Source: Actinoplanes campanulatus
GTDB taxonomy: Bacteria; Actinomycetota; Actinomycetes; Mycobacteriales; Micromonosporaceae
Assembly (NCBI RefSeq): GCF_014647795.1
Contig: NZ_BMPW01000022.1
Span: 62,001-126,000 of the forward strand
Direction: 5' to 3'
DNA length: 64,000 nt
The notes under the pieces were generated by a model. It ran no database searches, was not told the DNA's origin, and was given only the letters and a program-made list of their open reading frames with translations. Of this stretch, positions 1-7,558 are shown in pieces. The position numbers and the translations under genes were made by a program. How positions within the stretch are numbered: position 1 is the stretch's first letter; every line of letters begins with the position of its first letter.

Positions 1-486
1 GACTGGGACCTCCAGCACGACGTGATGGCGAAGGGCTCGTTCCTGGTGTCGCGGGAGACCGCGCGGGTGCTGATCGCGCAGGGCATGGGCGGCGACATCA
101 TCTACATCTCCAGCAAGAACTCGATCTTCGCGGGGCCGAACAACGTCGCCTACGGCGCGGCCAAGGCCGATCAGGCCCATCAGGTGCGGCTGCTGGCGGC
201 CGAGCTCGGCCCGCACGGCATCCGGGTCAACGGCATCAACCCCGACGGCGTGGTACGGGGTTCCGGCATCTTCGCCGGGGGCTGGGGCGCCGACCGGGCC
301 GCCGTCTACGGGGTGCCGGAGGAGAAGCTCGGCGAGTTCTACGCGCAGCGGACCCTGCTCAAGCGTGAGGTGCTGCCCGAGCACATCGCCAACGCGGTCT
401 TCGCGATCACCGGCGGCGACCTGACCCACACCACCGGCCTGCACATCCCCGTCGACGCGGGCGTCGCCGCGGCCTTCCTCCGTTAA
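1..486 (+). CDS. rhaD: C-terminal part of bifunctional rhamnulose-1-phosphate aldolase/short-chain dehydrogenase (5' end outside window)
   Basis: The reading frame is open from base 1 and ends in TAA. The visible part is the C-terminal half of an SDR Rossmann domain: an IIYISSKN segment followed by the catalytic YGAAK (Tyr-x3-Lys) and a GIRVNGINPDGV segment typical of the family. Naming it as the dehydrogenase half of the actinobacterial aldolase/lactaldehyde dehydrogenase fusion is inference from context: rhamnulokinase and lutABC follow on the same strand. The aldolase half would lie upstream of the window, so a stand-alone SDR cannot be excluded. In the fusion enzyme the aldolase yields dihydroxyacetone phosphate and L-lactaldehyde, and this domain would oxidise the lactaldehyde to lactate. 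Confidence 0.7.
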   Translation, partial: DWDLQHDVMAKGSFLVSRETARVLIAQGMGGDIIYISSKNSIFAGPNNVAYGAAKADQAHQVRLLAAELGPHGIRVNGINPDGVVRGSGIFAGGWGADRAAVYGVPEEKLGEFYAQRTLLKREVLPEHIANAVFAITGGDLTHTTGLHIPVDAGVAAAFLR

Positions 487-490
487 CGAC

Positions 491-515
491 ATCCCCACGG
501 ATGGATCCGGGGGAT
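491..515. terminator. Hairpin between rhaD and the TnpB gene end
   Basis: A 25-base inverted repeat has outer arms ATCCCC/GGGGAT and inner arms CGGAT/ATCCG. It starts 4 nt after the rhaD stop and ends 8 nt from the TnpB stop, so it can be read from both sides. It may be a bidirectional terminator, or the right-end hairpin and omega-RNA scaffold of the TnpB element. The sequence alone does not separate these roles. Confidence 0.55.
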
Positions 516-523
516 TTCCCAGC

Positions 524-1600
524 TCAGACCGCATCTGATCCACCGTCCCGGAAGGAGGCGATCCGATGTCTGACGTCGTCGGCACCGGCACGGTCGCGTT
601 CGGCCGTGGCGAGGATCGTCCTCGCGGCGTTGAGGTCGCGGTCCGCGGTGTATCCGCAGGCCGTGCACTCGAAGACGCGGACACCGAGTCCGAGGCGGAG
701 ATTGGCTCTCTCGCCGCACCCGGAACAGGTCATCGTGGTGTAGGCGGGCGGCACCAGCACCACCTTCCGGCCCGCCCGCTCGCTGCGGTCGATCAGTTCT
801 CGTTTGCAGGCGCCGATCGCGGCGTCGGCGGCCTTACGGGCCATCGTCGAGCGGGCGAGAAATGTCGGTTTGAAGTCCTCGACGGCGATCAGGTGATGGT
901 GGTCGACGACGGTCTTGGCCCAGACCCGGGCGTCGTGGGTGTTCTGCCGGGCGGCTTTCTTTGCGATCCGGGCGGCCTGCCGTTTCGCCGTCTGGTAGCC
1001 CTTCGACGCCGGTCGGCCTTTCGGTCGGCGGCGGCGGGCCATCGTCCGCTGAGCCTTGGCCAACGCGGCGGCACACCTCTTACGGTGTCCGAGGTGCGGC
1101 AGGTCGAACGCCGGGTCCGTGGTGGTGGCGGTGGTCGTCACGCCCCAGTCCACGCCGATGCCCGGCAGGTCCGGGTCCGCGACAGCGGCCGGGTCACGCT
1201 GGACGACGAAAGACGCATACCAGTGCCCGAGGCTGTCCTGGTAGACCCGCACGGAAGTGGGATCCGAGGGCAGCTCACGGGACCAGACGACCGGGAGAGT
1301 CACGCCCTTGGCAAGGCGCAGCCGGCCATCCTTGATCGTGAAACCGTTGCGGGTGTACTCCAGCGACGGCAGGCTGTTCTTCTTGAGCTTGACCTTCGGT
1401 CGTCCCCGGCCCTTCACGGTGAACGAGGCATCCGGGGACGTCATGTAGGTGCGCAGCGTCTGCTTCGGCTCACGGCCCGATTTCCGCTGGTGGACGGCCT
1501 CGTTCCACAGCCAGCGGCAGCGGGACCACTCGGCGAGCAGTGCGGCCTGCGCCTGACGGCCGGGCCGCAGGCGGTAGGTGTAACGCACCGTCTCCACCAC
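524..1600 (-). CDS. tnpB: TnpB/IS605 OrfB-family RNA-guided endonuclease
   Basis: The 358-residue protein has the TnpB layout. There is an N-terminal helical part (YTYRLRPGRQAQ), then a split RuvC nuclease with Asp151 in GIGVDWGV, Glu241 in IAVEDF and Asp322 in DRDLNAA. A four-Cys zinc finger (C292, C295, C312, C315) sits between the last two RuvC motifs. The full catalytic triad is present, so the nuclease looks intact. TnpB proteins use an omega-RNA from the element's right end to cut the empty donor site. GTG 1600 is preferred because a TACAGT box lies 7 nt upstream; the frame stays open to 1681, but that extension does not resemble TnpB. Confidence 0.9.
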   Translation of the reverse strand: MVETVRYTYRLRPGRQAQAALLAEWSRCRWLWNEAVHQRKSGREPKQTLRTYMTSPDASFTVKGRGRPKVKLKKNSLPSLEYTRNGFTIKDGRLRLAKGVTLPVVWSRELPSDPTSVRVYQDSLGHWYASFVVQRDPAAVADPDLPGIGVDWGVTTTATTTDPAFDLPHLGHRKRCAAALAKAQRTMARRRRPKGRPASKGYQTAKRQAARIAKKAARQNTHDARVWAKTVVDHHHLIAVEDFKPTFLARSTMARKAADAAIGACKRELIDRSERAGRKVVLVPPAYTTMTCSGCGERANLRLGLGVRVFECTACGYTADRDLNAARTILATAERDRAGADDVRHRIASFRDGGSDAV

Positions 1601-1607
1601 GCCAGCC

Positions 1608-1613
1608 ACTGTA
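1608..1613 (-). promoter_or_regulatory. -10 box (TACAGT) for a leaderless tnpB
   Basis: TACAGT on the minus strand ends 7 nt before GTG 1600, the spacing seen at several other starts in this window. No clear -35 is visible. Confidence 0.4.
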
Positions 1614-1738
1614 CAGGCGACATCTTGCTCCACGACGGCCCCGCGAGATCCGATCTGACGGCGACGCCGCGTCGGCGGCACAGACCTAAAGAATCGTGAA
1701 GAGGTATGTCGAGGACCAGCGCAACGTCTGACCAGACG

Positions 1739-1763
1739 CCCATCCGCCCTGGCGGCGGACGGG
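1739..1763. repeat. Hairpin upstream of tnpB
   Basis: The arms CCCATCCGCC and GGCGGACGGG flank a 5-nt loop. The single mismatch becomes a G-U pair in a minus-strand transcript. The hairpin may mark the left end of the TnpB element, or terminate antisense transcription before rhaB. Confidence 0.35.
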
Positions 1764-1839
1764 CTATCCCTGACCTGCTCCGCAGGGAATCCGATTCCTC
1801 CTCACGGCCGAAGCCGGGGGTTTCCACGGAAGGTTTTCG

Positions 1840-3219
1840 ATGAGCTCCTCCTTCGCCGCTGTCGATCTCGGCGCGTCCTCCGGGCGCGTCGTGGTCGGCC
1901 GCTTCGGGAACGGCGGCTTCGGCCTCGACGTGGTGCACCGGTTCCCGAACGAGCCGGTGCGCGTCGGCGGCACGCTGCACTGGGACATCCTGTCGCTGTA
2001 CCGCGGGGTGCTCGACGGCCTGCGCGCCGCCGGGCCGGTGGGCAGCATCGGCATCGACTCGTGGGCCGTCGACTACGGGCTGCTCGACGCCGACGGGGCG
2101 CTGCTCGGCAACCCGGTCCACTACCGGGACGGCCGCACCGACGGCGTCGCCGACCGGGTCCGGGAGCTGTACGACGTCTGCGGGCTGCAACGACTGCCGT
2201 TCAACACGGTCTACCAGCTGCTCGCCGCGGAACCGACCGTGCAGTACGGGATGGCCCGCCGGTTCCTGCTGATCCCCGACCTGCTGGCCTACTGGCTGAC
2301 CGGGGAGATCGGCGCGGAGTACACCAACGCCTCCACGACCGGGCTGCTCGATGTGCGTACCCGGGACTGGGCTCTTGATCTGATCGGTGAGCTGGGGTTG
2401 CGCGCCGAGCTGTTGCCGCCGGTGCGGCATCCCGGGTCGACCATCGGGTACTACGAGGGCACGCCCGTGGTGGCGGTCGGATCGCACGACACGGCCAGCG
2501 CGGTGGTGGCCGTGCCCGCCTCGGGGACCGATTTCGCGTACATCTCCTGTGGCACCTGGTCGCTGGTCGGCCTGGAGCTGGACCGGCCGGTGCTGAGCCC
2601 GGAGTCGCGGCAGGCGAACTTCACCAACGAGGGCGGCGTCGACGGGACGATCCGCTACCTCCGCAACGTGATGGGGTTGTGGCCCCTCCAGGAGTGTCTG
2701 CGCGAGTGGGACTCGCCCGGCCTGCCCGAACTGCTGCGAGCGGCGGCGGCCGAGCCGGGTCTCGCCCACGTGGTCGACCTCGACGACCCGCTGTTCCTGC
2801 CACCCGGCGACATGGCGGGCCGGCTGCGCAAGGCGGCCGGGCTCCCGGCCGACGCGAGCCGGGCGACGATCGTGCGCTGCATCCTGGACAGCCTGGCGCT
2901 CGCGCAACGGCGCGCGCTGCGCCAGGCCCAGGAACTGGCCGGACGGTCCGTCTCGGTGGTGCACCTGGTCGGCGGCGGCGCGCTCAACGAACTGCTCTGC
3001 CAGCTCACCGCGGACGCCTGCGGGCTGCCGGTGCTGGCCGGGCCGGTCGAGGCCACCGCCATCGGCAACCTGCTGGTGCAGGCCCGCGCCGCGGGTGTGG
3101 TCCAGGGCGGACCGGATGCGATGCGGGCCCTGGTGCGCGAGACTCAACGCATCGTGCGCTACTCGCCGGGCGGCTCCGAGAAGGACTGGGACGCCGCGGC
3201 CGTACGAGTGGGGAGGTGA
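1840..3219 (+). CDS. rhaB: Rhamnulokinase
   Basis: This 459-residue FGGY-family sugar kinase phosphorylates L-rhamnulose to rhamnulose 1-phosphate. The N-terminal ATPase phosphate loop AAVDLGASSGRVVVG, the central GSHDTASAVVAVP and SCGTWSLVG motifs, and the C-terminal HLVGGGALNELLCQL nucleotide-binding segment are all typical of RhaB. Length matches the family. AAGG lies 9 nt upstream of ATG 1840. It lies 3 nt before lutA on the same strand, indicating one transcript. The TnpB element separates it from rhaD, so it may depend on a promoter in 1764-1839 or on read-through. Confidence 0.93.
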   Translation: MSSSFAAVDLGASSGRVVVGRFGNGGFGLDVVHRFPNEPVRVGGTLHWDILSLYRGVLDGLRAAGPVGSIGIDSWAVDYGLLDADGALLGNPVHYRDGRTDGVADRVRELYDVCGLQRLPFNTVYQLLAAEPTVQYGMARRFLLIPDLLAYWLTGEIGAEYTNASTTGLLDVRTRDWALDLIGELGLRAELLPPVRHPGSTIGYYEGTPVVAVGSHDTASAVVAVPASGTDFAYISCGTWSLVGLELDRPVLSPESRQANFTNEGGVDGTIRYLRNVMGLWPLQECLREWDSPGLPELLRAAAAEPGLAHVVDLDDPLFLPPGDMAGRLRKAAGLPADASRATIVRCILDSLALAQRRALRQAQELAGRSVSVVHLVGGGALNELLCQLTADACGLPVLAGPVEATAIGNLLVQARAAGVVQGGPDAMRALVRETQRIVRYSPGGSEKDWDAAAVRVGR

Positions 3220-3222
3220 GAA

Positions 3223-3957
3223 GTGCGGATCGCGTTCTTCGCCACCTGCCTGGCCGACACCCTCTTCCCGGAGGCGGCCAAGGCCACGGTGCGGCTGCTC
3301 GAACGGCTCGGGCACGAGGTGGTGTTCCCGTTCGAACAGACCTGCTGCGGGCAGATGCACATCAACACGGGCTATCAGAGGGAAGCGCTGCCGCTGGTCA
3401 AGCGATACGCGCAAACCTTCGATCGGTACGAGGTGATCGTCGTGCCGTCGGGATCCTGCGCCGGGTCGATCCGTCACCAGCACACCATGGTCGCGTCGTC
3501 CTACGGCGACGCCGGGCTCGCCGCCCGCAGCGAGTCCGTGGCGGCCCGCACCTACGAGCTGTCCGAGCTGCTCATCGACGTGCTGAAGGTCGAGGACGTG
3601 GGGGCCTACTACCCGCACCGGGTCACCTACCACCCCACCTGCCACTCGCTGCGGATGATCCGGGTCGGTGACAAGCCGCTGCGGCTGCTGCGGCAGGTCC
3701 GCGGACTCGACCTGGTGGAGCTGCCCGCGGCGGAGCAGTGCTGCGGGTTCGGCGGAACGTTCGCGCTCAAGAACGCGGAGACGTCCACCGCCATGCTGGC
3801 CGACAAGATGACCAACATCGTGTCCACCGGGGCGGACGTGTGCACGGCCGGCGACACGTCCTGCCTCATGCACATCGGCGGCGGGCTGTCCCGTCTGCGT
3901 ACCGGGGTGCGGACCGTCCACCTCGCCGAGATCCTGGCCTCGACGGAGTCCTCATGA
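3223..3957 (+). CDS. lutA: L-lactate utilisation Fe-S protein LutA
   Basis: The 244-residue protein has two CCG domains (around residues 2-85 and 130-215), each with a cysteine-rich signature: EQTCCGQMHINTGYQ and EQCCGFGGTFALKN. These motifs bind non-cubane Fe-S clusters in LutA and in heterodisulfide reductase-type subunits. LutA acts with LutB and LutC in cytoplasmic, non-LldD oxidation of L-lactate to pyruvate. GTG 3223 sits 3 nt after rhaB, and the 3' end overlaps lutB by ATGA, so translation is probably coupled. Next to rhaB and rhaD, its substrate is probably lactate made from rhamnose. Confidence 0.92.
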   Translation: MRIAFFATCLADTLFPEAAKATVRLLERLGHEVVFPFEQTCCGQMHINTGYQREALPLVKRYAQTFDRYEVIVVPSGSCAGSIRHQHTMVASSYGDAGLAARSESVAARTYELSELLIDVLKVEDVGAYYPHRVTYHPTCHSLRMIRVGDKPLRLLRQVRGLDLVELPAAEQCCGFGGTFALKNAETSTAMLADKMTNIVSTGADVCTAGDTSCLMHIGGGLSRLRTGVRTVHLAEILASTESS

Positions 3958-5381
3958 CCACCTTTCTCGGGATGCCGGCCACCGCGCCGCGCGGCGTCGG
4001 GCACCTCCGCGGTGACCAGCCGTTCCCGCGCGCCGCACACGACGCCCTCGGCAACTCGCAGCTGCGGCGCAACCTGCGGCACGCCACCACCACGATCCGC
4101 GGCAAGTCCGGCCGGGTGATCGCCGAACTGCCGGACTGGCAGCGGCTGCGCGACGCCGGATCGGCGATCAAGGCCGACGTGATGTCCCGGCTCCCCGACC
4201 TGCTTGTTCAGTTGGAGTCGCGGGTGACCGAGGCCGGTGGCGTGGTGCACTGGGCCGCCGACGCCAACGAGGCCAACCGGATCGTCACCGACCTGGTCCG
4301 GCAGACCGGCTCCGAGCGGGTCATCAAGGTCAAGTCGATGGCCACCCAGGAGATCGGGCTCAACGAGGCCCTGGAGGACGGCGGAATCACGCCGGTCGAG
4401 ACCGACCTCGCCGAACTCATCGTGCAACTCGGCGACGACAAGCCCAGCCACATCCTCGTTCCGGCCATCCACCGGAACCGGTCCGAGATCCGGGAGATCT
4501 TCCTGCGGGCCATGCCCGGGGTCGACCCTTTTCTGTCGGACGACCCACCGGCCCTGGCCGCGGCTGCCCGGCGCTATCTACGGGAGACGTTCCTCTCCAC
4601 CTCCGTGGCGGTCAGCGGGGCCAACTTCGCCATCGCCGAGACCGGCACCCTCGGCGTGGTCGAATCCGAGGGCAACGGGCGGATGTGCCTCACCCTGCCG
4701 GACACCCTGATCACCGTGATGGGCATCGAGAAGGTGCTGCCCACCTGGCGTGACCTGGAAGTCTTCCTGCAACTGCTGCCGCGGGCGTCGACCGGGGAGC
4801 GGATGAACCCGTACACCACCATGTGGACCGGCGTCACCCCCGGCGACGGGCCGCAGAACTTCCACCTGGTGCTGCTCGACAACGGGCGCAGCGCGGTCCT
4901 CGCCGACACCGTGGGACGGCAGGCGCTGCACTGCATCCGCTGCTCGGCCTGCCTCAACGTGTGCCCGGTCTATGAACGGACCGGCGGGCACGCGTACGGG
5001 TCGGTCTACCCGGGGCCGATCGGGGCGGTGCTGTCGCCGCAGCTCACCGGCATCGAGGACAACGCATCCCTGCCGTACGCGTCGTCGCTCTGCGGGGCCT
5101 GCTTCGACGCCTGCCCGGTCAAGATCGATATTCCGTCGATGCTGGTGCACCTGCGCAACAAGGCGCCCCACTCGCCGGCCGAGAGAGCGGCCATGGCGGC
5201 CGCCGCCTACACCATGAGCCGGCCGCGCCTCTACGCGTCGGCCCAGCGGGCGGTCAAGATGGCCCGGATCGCGGGGCGGCGCGGGCGTGGTCTGCCGCCG
5301 CCGCTGTCCGGCTGGACGGCCGGGCGCGACCTGCCCGAATTCCCGAAACAGACCTTCCGCGATTGGTGGGCCCAGCGATGA
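3954..5381 (+). CDS. lutB: L-lactate utilisation Fe-S protein LutB
   Basis: The 475-residue protein is LutB: an N-terminal LutB/YkgF domain (with IKVKSMATQEIGLNEAL) and a C-terminal pair of 4Fe-4S motifs, CIRCSACLNVCPVY and CGACFDACPVKIDIP, near residues 326-390. ATG 3954 overlaps the lutA stop and is chosen over the open frame further upstream because family proteins begin about here. The last codons (FRDWWAQR, stop) form the first unit of the tandem repeat that continues downstream. The stop overlaps ATG 5378 of a small ORF. Confidence 0.93.
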   Translation: MTTFLGMPATAPRGVGHLRGDQPFPRAAHDALGNSQLRRNLRHATTTIRGKSGRVIAELPDWQRLRDAGSAIKADVMSRLPDLLVQLESRVTEAGGVVHWAADANEANRIVTDLVRQTGSERVIKVKSMATQEIGLNEALEDGGITPVETDLAELIVQLGDDKPSHILVPAIHRNRSEIREIFLRAMPGVDPFLSDDPPALAAAARRYLRETFLSTSVAVSGANFAIAETGTLGVVESEGNGRMCLTLPDTLITVMGIEKVLPTWRDLEVFLQLLPRASTGERMNPYTTMWTGVTPGDGPQNFHLVLLDNGRSAVLADTVGRQALHCIRCSACLNVCPVYERTGGHAYGSVYPGPIGAVLSPQLTGIEDNASLPYASSLCGACFDACPVKIDIPSMLVHLRNKAPHSPAERAAMAAAAYTMSRPRLYASAQRAVKMARIAGRRGRGLPPPLSGWTAGRDLPEFPKQTFRDWWAQR

Positions 5382-5520
5382 GCATCGGTTTCCGCCTCGT
5401 GCGGGCTTTCCGCGACGGGTGGGCCGCAACGATGAGTGCCGGTTCTCGTTCCTTCCGCGATGGGTGGGCCTCCACGGTGAGTGCCGGTTCTCGGGCCTTC
5501 GATGATGGGCGGGCCCGGTG
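5353..5520 (+). repeat. Four-unit imperfect tandem repeat derived from the lutB 3' end
   Basis: Units begin at 5353, 5406, 5451 and 5496, spaced 53, 45 and 45 nt. The core is CTTCCGCGAnGGGTGGGCC, followed in the first three units by a CGATGAG or CGGTGAG start-like element and CGGTT. The first unit is the lutB C-terminus with its stop codon, and the last runs into the lutC GTG start. The simplest reading is repeated duplication of the lutB/lutC junction. Confidence 0.85.
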
Positions 5521-5521
5521 A
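5378..5521 (+). CDS. 47-residue repeat protein bridging lutB and lutC (novel small ORF)
   Basis: The ORF starts with ATG in an ATGA overlap with the lutB stop and ends in TGA overlapping the lutC GTG start (GTGA), so it is coupled on both sides. It encodes three imperfect repeats: MSIGFRLVRAFRDGWAAT, MSAGSRSFRDGWAST and VSAGSRAFDDGRAR. It arises from the duplicated lutB end, shifted by one nucleotide so that the stop is no longer in frame; the 45-nt unit preserves the frame. The product is basic, rich in Arg, Ser and Gly, and matches no family I recognise. It may simply carry ribosomes from lutB to lutC, or it may be a real peptide. Confidence 0.5.
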   Translation: MSIGFRLVRAFRDGWAATMSAGSRSFRDGWASTVSAGSRAFDDGRAR

Positions 5522-6123
5522 CGAGTTCCTCTCGGGAGTTGATTCTGGACCGGATTCGGGCCGCCCTGCGGGATGCGCCCATCGTCGGTGAGGTGCCGCG
5601 GGAGTACCGGCCGGCCGGGACCGACAGCGCGGACCTCGACGTGCTGATCGACCGGCTGGTCGACTACAAGGCCGAGGTCTACCGGGTCAGCGCCGGCGAG
5701 GTGGCGGCCACCGCCGCGCGCCTCGCCGGGGAAGGGGGCGCGGTGCTCGTACCCCCTGGTCTGCCTATGGAATGGCGCCCGGAGGGTGCCCTCACCGACG
5801 ACGGCCTTGCGCCGGACCGCATCGCCTCGGCCGGCGCCGTGCTCACCGCGGCGGCCGTCGCCGTCGCCGAGACCGGGACCATCGTCCTGGACGCCTCACC
5901 CGACCAGGGGCGGCGCATCATCACCCTGCTGCCGGACGTGCACGTCTGCGTGCTCCGCCCGGATCAGGTGGTCGCCTCGGTGCCGGACGCGATCGCCCGC
6001 CTCGACCCGCGCCGCCCCCTGACCTGGATCAGCGGGCCCTCGGCGACCAGCGACATCGAACTGAACCGGGTCGAGGGCGTCCACGGCCCCCGCCACCTGC
6101 ACGTCCTCATCCTCGACTCCTGA
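5518..6123 (+). CDS. lutC: L-lactate utilisation protein LutC
   Basis: This 201-residue LUD-domain protein completes lutABC. The family features are the AVAVAETGTIVLD segment near residue 115, the RRIITLLPDVHVCVLRPDQVV strand-turn region and the C-terminal WISGPSATSDIELNRVEGVHGPRHLHVLIL block, which is diagnostic for LutC/YkgG. GTG 5518 overlaps the small-ORF stop, and no Shine-Dalgarno is visible before it, so coupling probably decides its start. It ends 19 nt from the convergent DUF998 gene. Confidence 0.92.
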   Translation: MTSSSRELILDRIRAALRDAPIVGEVPREYRPAGTDSADLDVLIDRLVDYKAEVYRVSAGEVAATAARLAGEGGAVLVPPGLPMEWRPEGALTDDGLAPDRIASAGAVLTAAAVAVAETGTIVLDASPDQGRRIITLLPDVHVCVLRPDQVVASVPDAIARLDPRRPLTWISGPSATSDIELNRVEGVHGPRHLHVLILDS

Positions 6124-6142
6124 AATCCCGCCGGCCGGTGGG

Positions 6143-6898
6143 TCAGCGGCGCGGATCGTGGGACGTGGCGTGAGCCGCGACGGCCAGCCATGCCACATAG
6201 CTCCACAGGGTCAGGCGTTCGGTCAGGCCGACGAGGCTCTCCCACGGGCCGAAGGTCAGCGCCCGGCTGCCCTGGACGTCCATGAACGTGAGGACCAGGA
6301 CCAGGTAGGCGATCACGGTGAGGACGGCGGTGACCGTGAGCCGCCGGGCGGCGGGCCGCCGACGTGGGTCACGGCGCCAGACCCGGGTGAACAGGACCGC
6401 GGCGGCCGGGAGGCTGGTGAAGGCGAGCAGGGCGGCCAAGCCGTGGACCATGCCGGACGTGCTCGGCGGGCGGTCCCACTGACCGTAGGGATCGGTGGGG
6501 AACAGAGCACCCAGGATGAGGGCAGCGATCCACACCACGAGCAGGGTCGTTGCCGCTTTCCCGCCCGCTGTCCATCGCGGCCCGCCCGCTGTCCATCGAG
6601 GGCCGTCTGCTGTTCGGAGGAGGGCGGTCTCCGCCGGCTGGGGCGTGGGTCGTGGTTCGTTGCCGGAGATGATCCGGTGCAGCAGGGCGGTGGAGGCGGT
6701 GGCCAGGCTCAGCAGCGCCAGCGGGATCAGCCAGCCCGCGTCGGCGTGCGCGTAGTGGCTCACCATCGCCTCGATCGGGCTCCAGTCCGGATTGATCAGG
6801 TCGGCGGCGCCGGTGGCGGTCACGTAGCCGGCCAGCCCGGCGTAGACGGTGAGCCGCTGCCGACGCATGGTGCGGGGGCGGGTCAGGGTGGTGTTCAT
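6143..6898 (-). CDS. DUF998-family integral membrane protein
   Basis: The 251-residue protein has about six hydrophobic segments. Typical DUF998 features are the start of TM1 (YAGLAGYVTATGAADLINPDWSPI), a conserved loop with SHYAHADAGWL, and a GALFPTDPYG motif after the third segment. The family's function is unknown. A short internal duplication (GPRWTAG twice, 6570-6615) lies in the loop between TM2 and TM3. ATG 6898 is preceded by AGGAGGCTCG on the coding strand, a good RBS. Confidence 0.8.
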   Translation of the reverse strand: MNTTLTRPRTMRRQRLTVYAGLAGYVTATGAADLINPDWSPIEAMVSHYAHADAGWLIPLALLSLATASTALLHRIISGNEPRPTPQPAETALLRTADGPRWTAGGPRWTAGGKAATTLLVVWIAALILGALFPTDPYGQWDRPPSTSGMVHGLAALLAFTSLPAAAVLFTRVWRRDPRRRPAARRLTVTAVLTVIAYLVLVLTFMDVQGSRALTFGPWESLVGLTERLTLWSYVAWLAVAAHATSHDPRR

Positions 6899-7145
6899 CG
6901 AGCCTCCTCGTGCGGGGTCGACTCGACGGTAGGGAACAGGAAAGGCCCGGCACGTCGTCCGTTGGTCGTCACCCTCGGATACTCCGATCGATGTACCTGA
7001 TCGACGGTGAGTAGGCCGGGTGGAAGCGCACGGACGCCGGTCCGTGTGGCGCCGTCCGGCTCATGAGCGGGGTGAAGCGCCACACCGGCGTTTGCGTGTG
7101 CGGTGGTCGTGCCCGGGGGCGGCGTAGGCCGTACCGGAAGAGAAT

Positions 7146-7526
7146 TCAGAGAAGGGTGAGGGTCTCGATGCGGGCCAGGAGGTCCTGGGCGGTGAAGGGC
7201 CTGGCCAGGCAGTCGTCGGCGCCCGCGTCGAAGGCGGCCGCGGCATCCAGCCCGCGGCCCTGTTCGGTGAGCAGCAGGATGGGGATGTCGGCGGTGCACC
7301 GGTCGGCGCGGATGGCGCGGCAGAGCCGGCCGGCGGACATCGCCCCGGCGGTGTGGTCGAGGCTCGTGCCGAGGACGGCGCAGTCGGGCAGGTGGGCGTG
7401 GGCCGCGCGCAGGGCGGCCTCGCCGGTGTCGCGGGACGCCACCTCCAGGCCCGCCGAGTGGAGCACCGTCTCGATGAGGCGCAGCAGGGTCGGATCGTCG
7501 TCGACCACGAGGACGGAAGTCACCAC
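7146..7526 (-). CDS. Stand-alone receiver-domain protein lacking the phospho-acceptor Asp
   Basis: The 126 residues form a single CheY-like receiver. The acidic pocket D9-D10-D11 (VVDDDP) and Thr87 (LLLTEQ) are present. By spacing to PhoB, the phosphorylated Asp should be residue 53, but that position is Gly (PDCAVLGTSL). The conserved Lys is Arg109 (ARPF). There is no output domain. The protein should therefore not accept phosphate in the usual way and may act by binding, as atypical receivers do. GTG 7526 has AAGGAGG 2-3 nt upstream, close but usable; the next codon is also GTG. It is divergent from a kinase that is also degenerate. Confidence 0.85.
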   Translation of the reverse strand: MVTSVLVVDDDPTLLRLIETVLHSAGLEVASRDTGEAALRAAHAHLPDCAVLGTSLDHTAGAMSAGRLCRAIRADRCTADIPILLLTEQGRGLDAAAAFDAGADDCLARPFTAQDLLARIETLTLL

Positions 7527-7545
7527 AACCTCCTTGATCGCTACC

Positions 7546-7551
7546 TAGAGT
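7546..7551 (+). promoter_or_regulatory. -10 box (TAGAGT) for a leaderless kinase gene
   Basis: TAGAGT ends 7 nt before GTG 7559, so transcription would begin at or near the start codon. It lies in the 32-nt gap between the divergent receiver and kinase genes. Confidence 0.45.
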
Positions 7552-7558
7552 AAATGCC

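Larger units (their letters stand above)
487..1839 (-). mobile_element. IS200/IS605-like remnant carrying only tnpB (approximate bounds)
   Basis: A lone TnpB gene lies in antisense orientation between two rhamnose genes. No TnpA (Y1 or serine recombinase) ORF is visible beside it, so the element would need a recombinase in trans. The ends are not defined. Candidate terminal structures are the hairpin at 491-515 and a 10-bp-stem hairpin at 1739-1763 (CCCATCCGCC, with one A-C mismatch). The bounds given are simply the gap between the neighbouring genes. Confidence 0.5.

Noticed and set aside
566-3921. Long frames opposite tnpB (566-1699 plus) and opposite rhaB/lutA (1441-3921 minus)
   Set aside because: They are high-GC shadows of strongly supported genes, with Arg/Gly/Pro-rich composition and no domain.
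5353-5520. CRISPR-like array of four repeats
   Set aside because: Units adjoin without unique spacers, are degenerate, lie inside an operon, and no cas genes are near.
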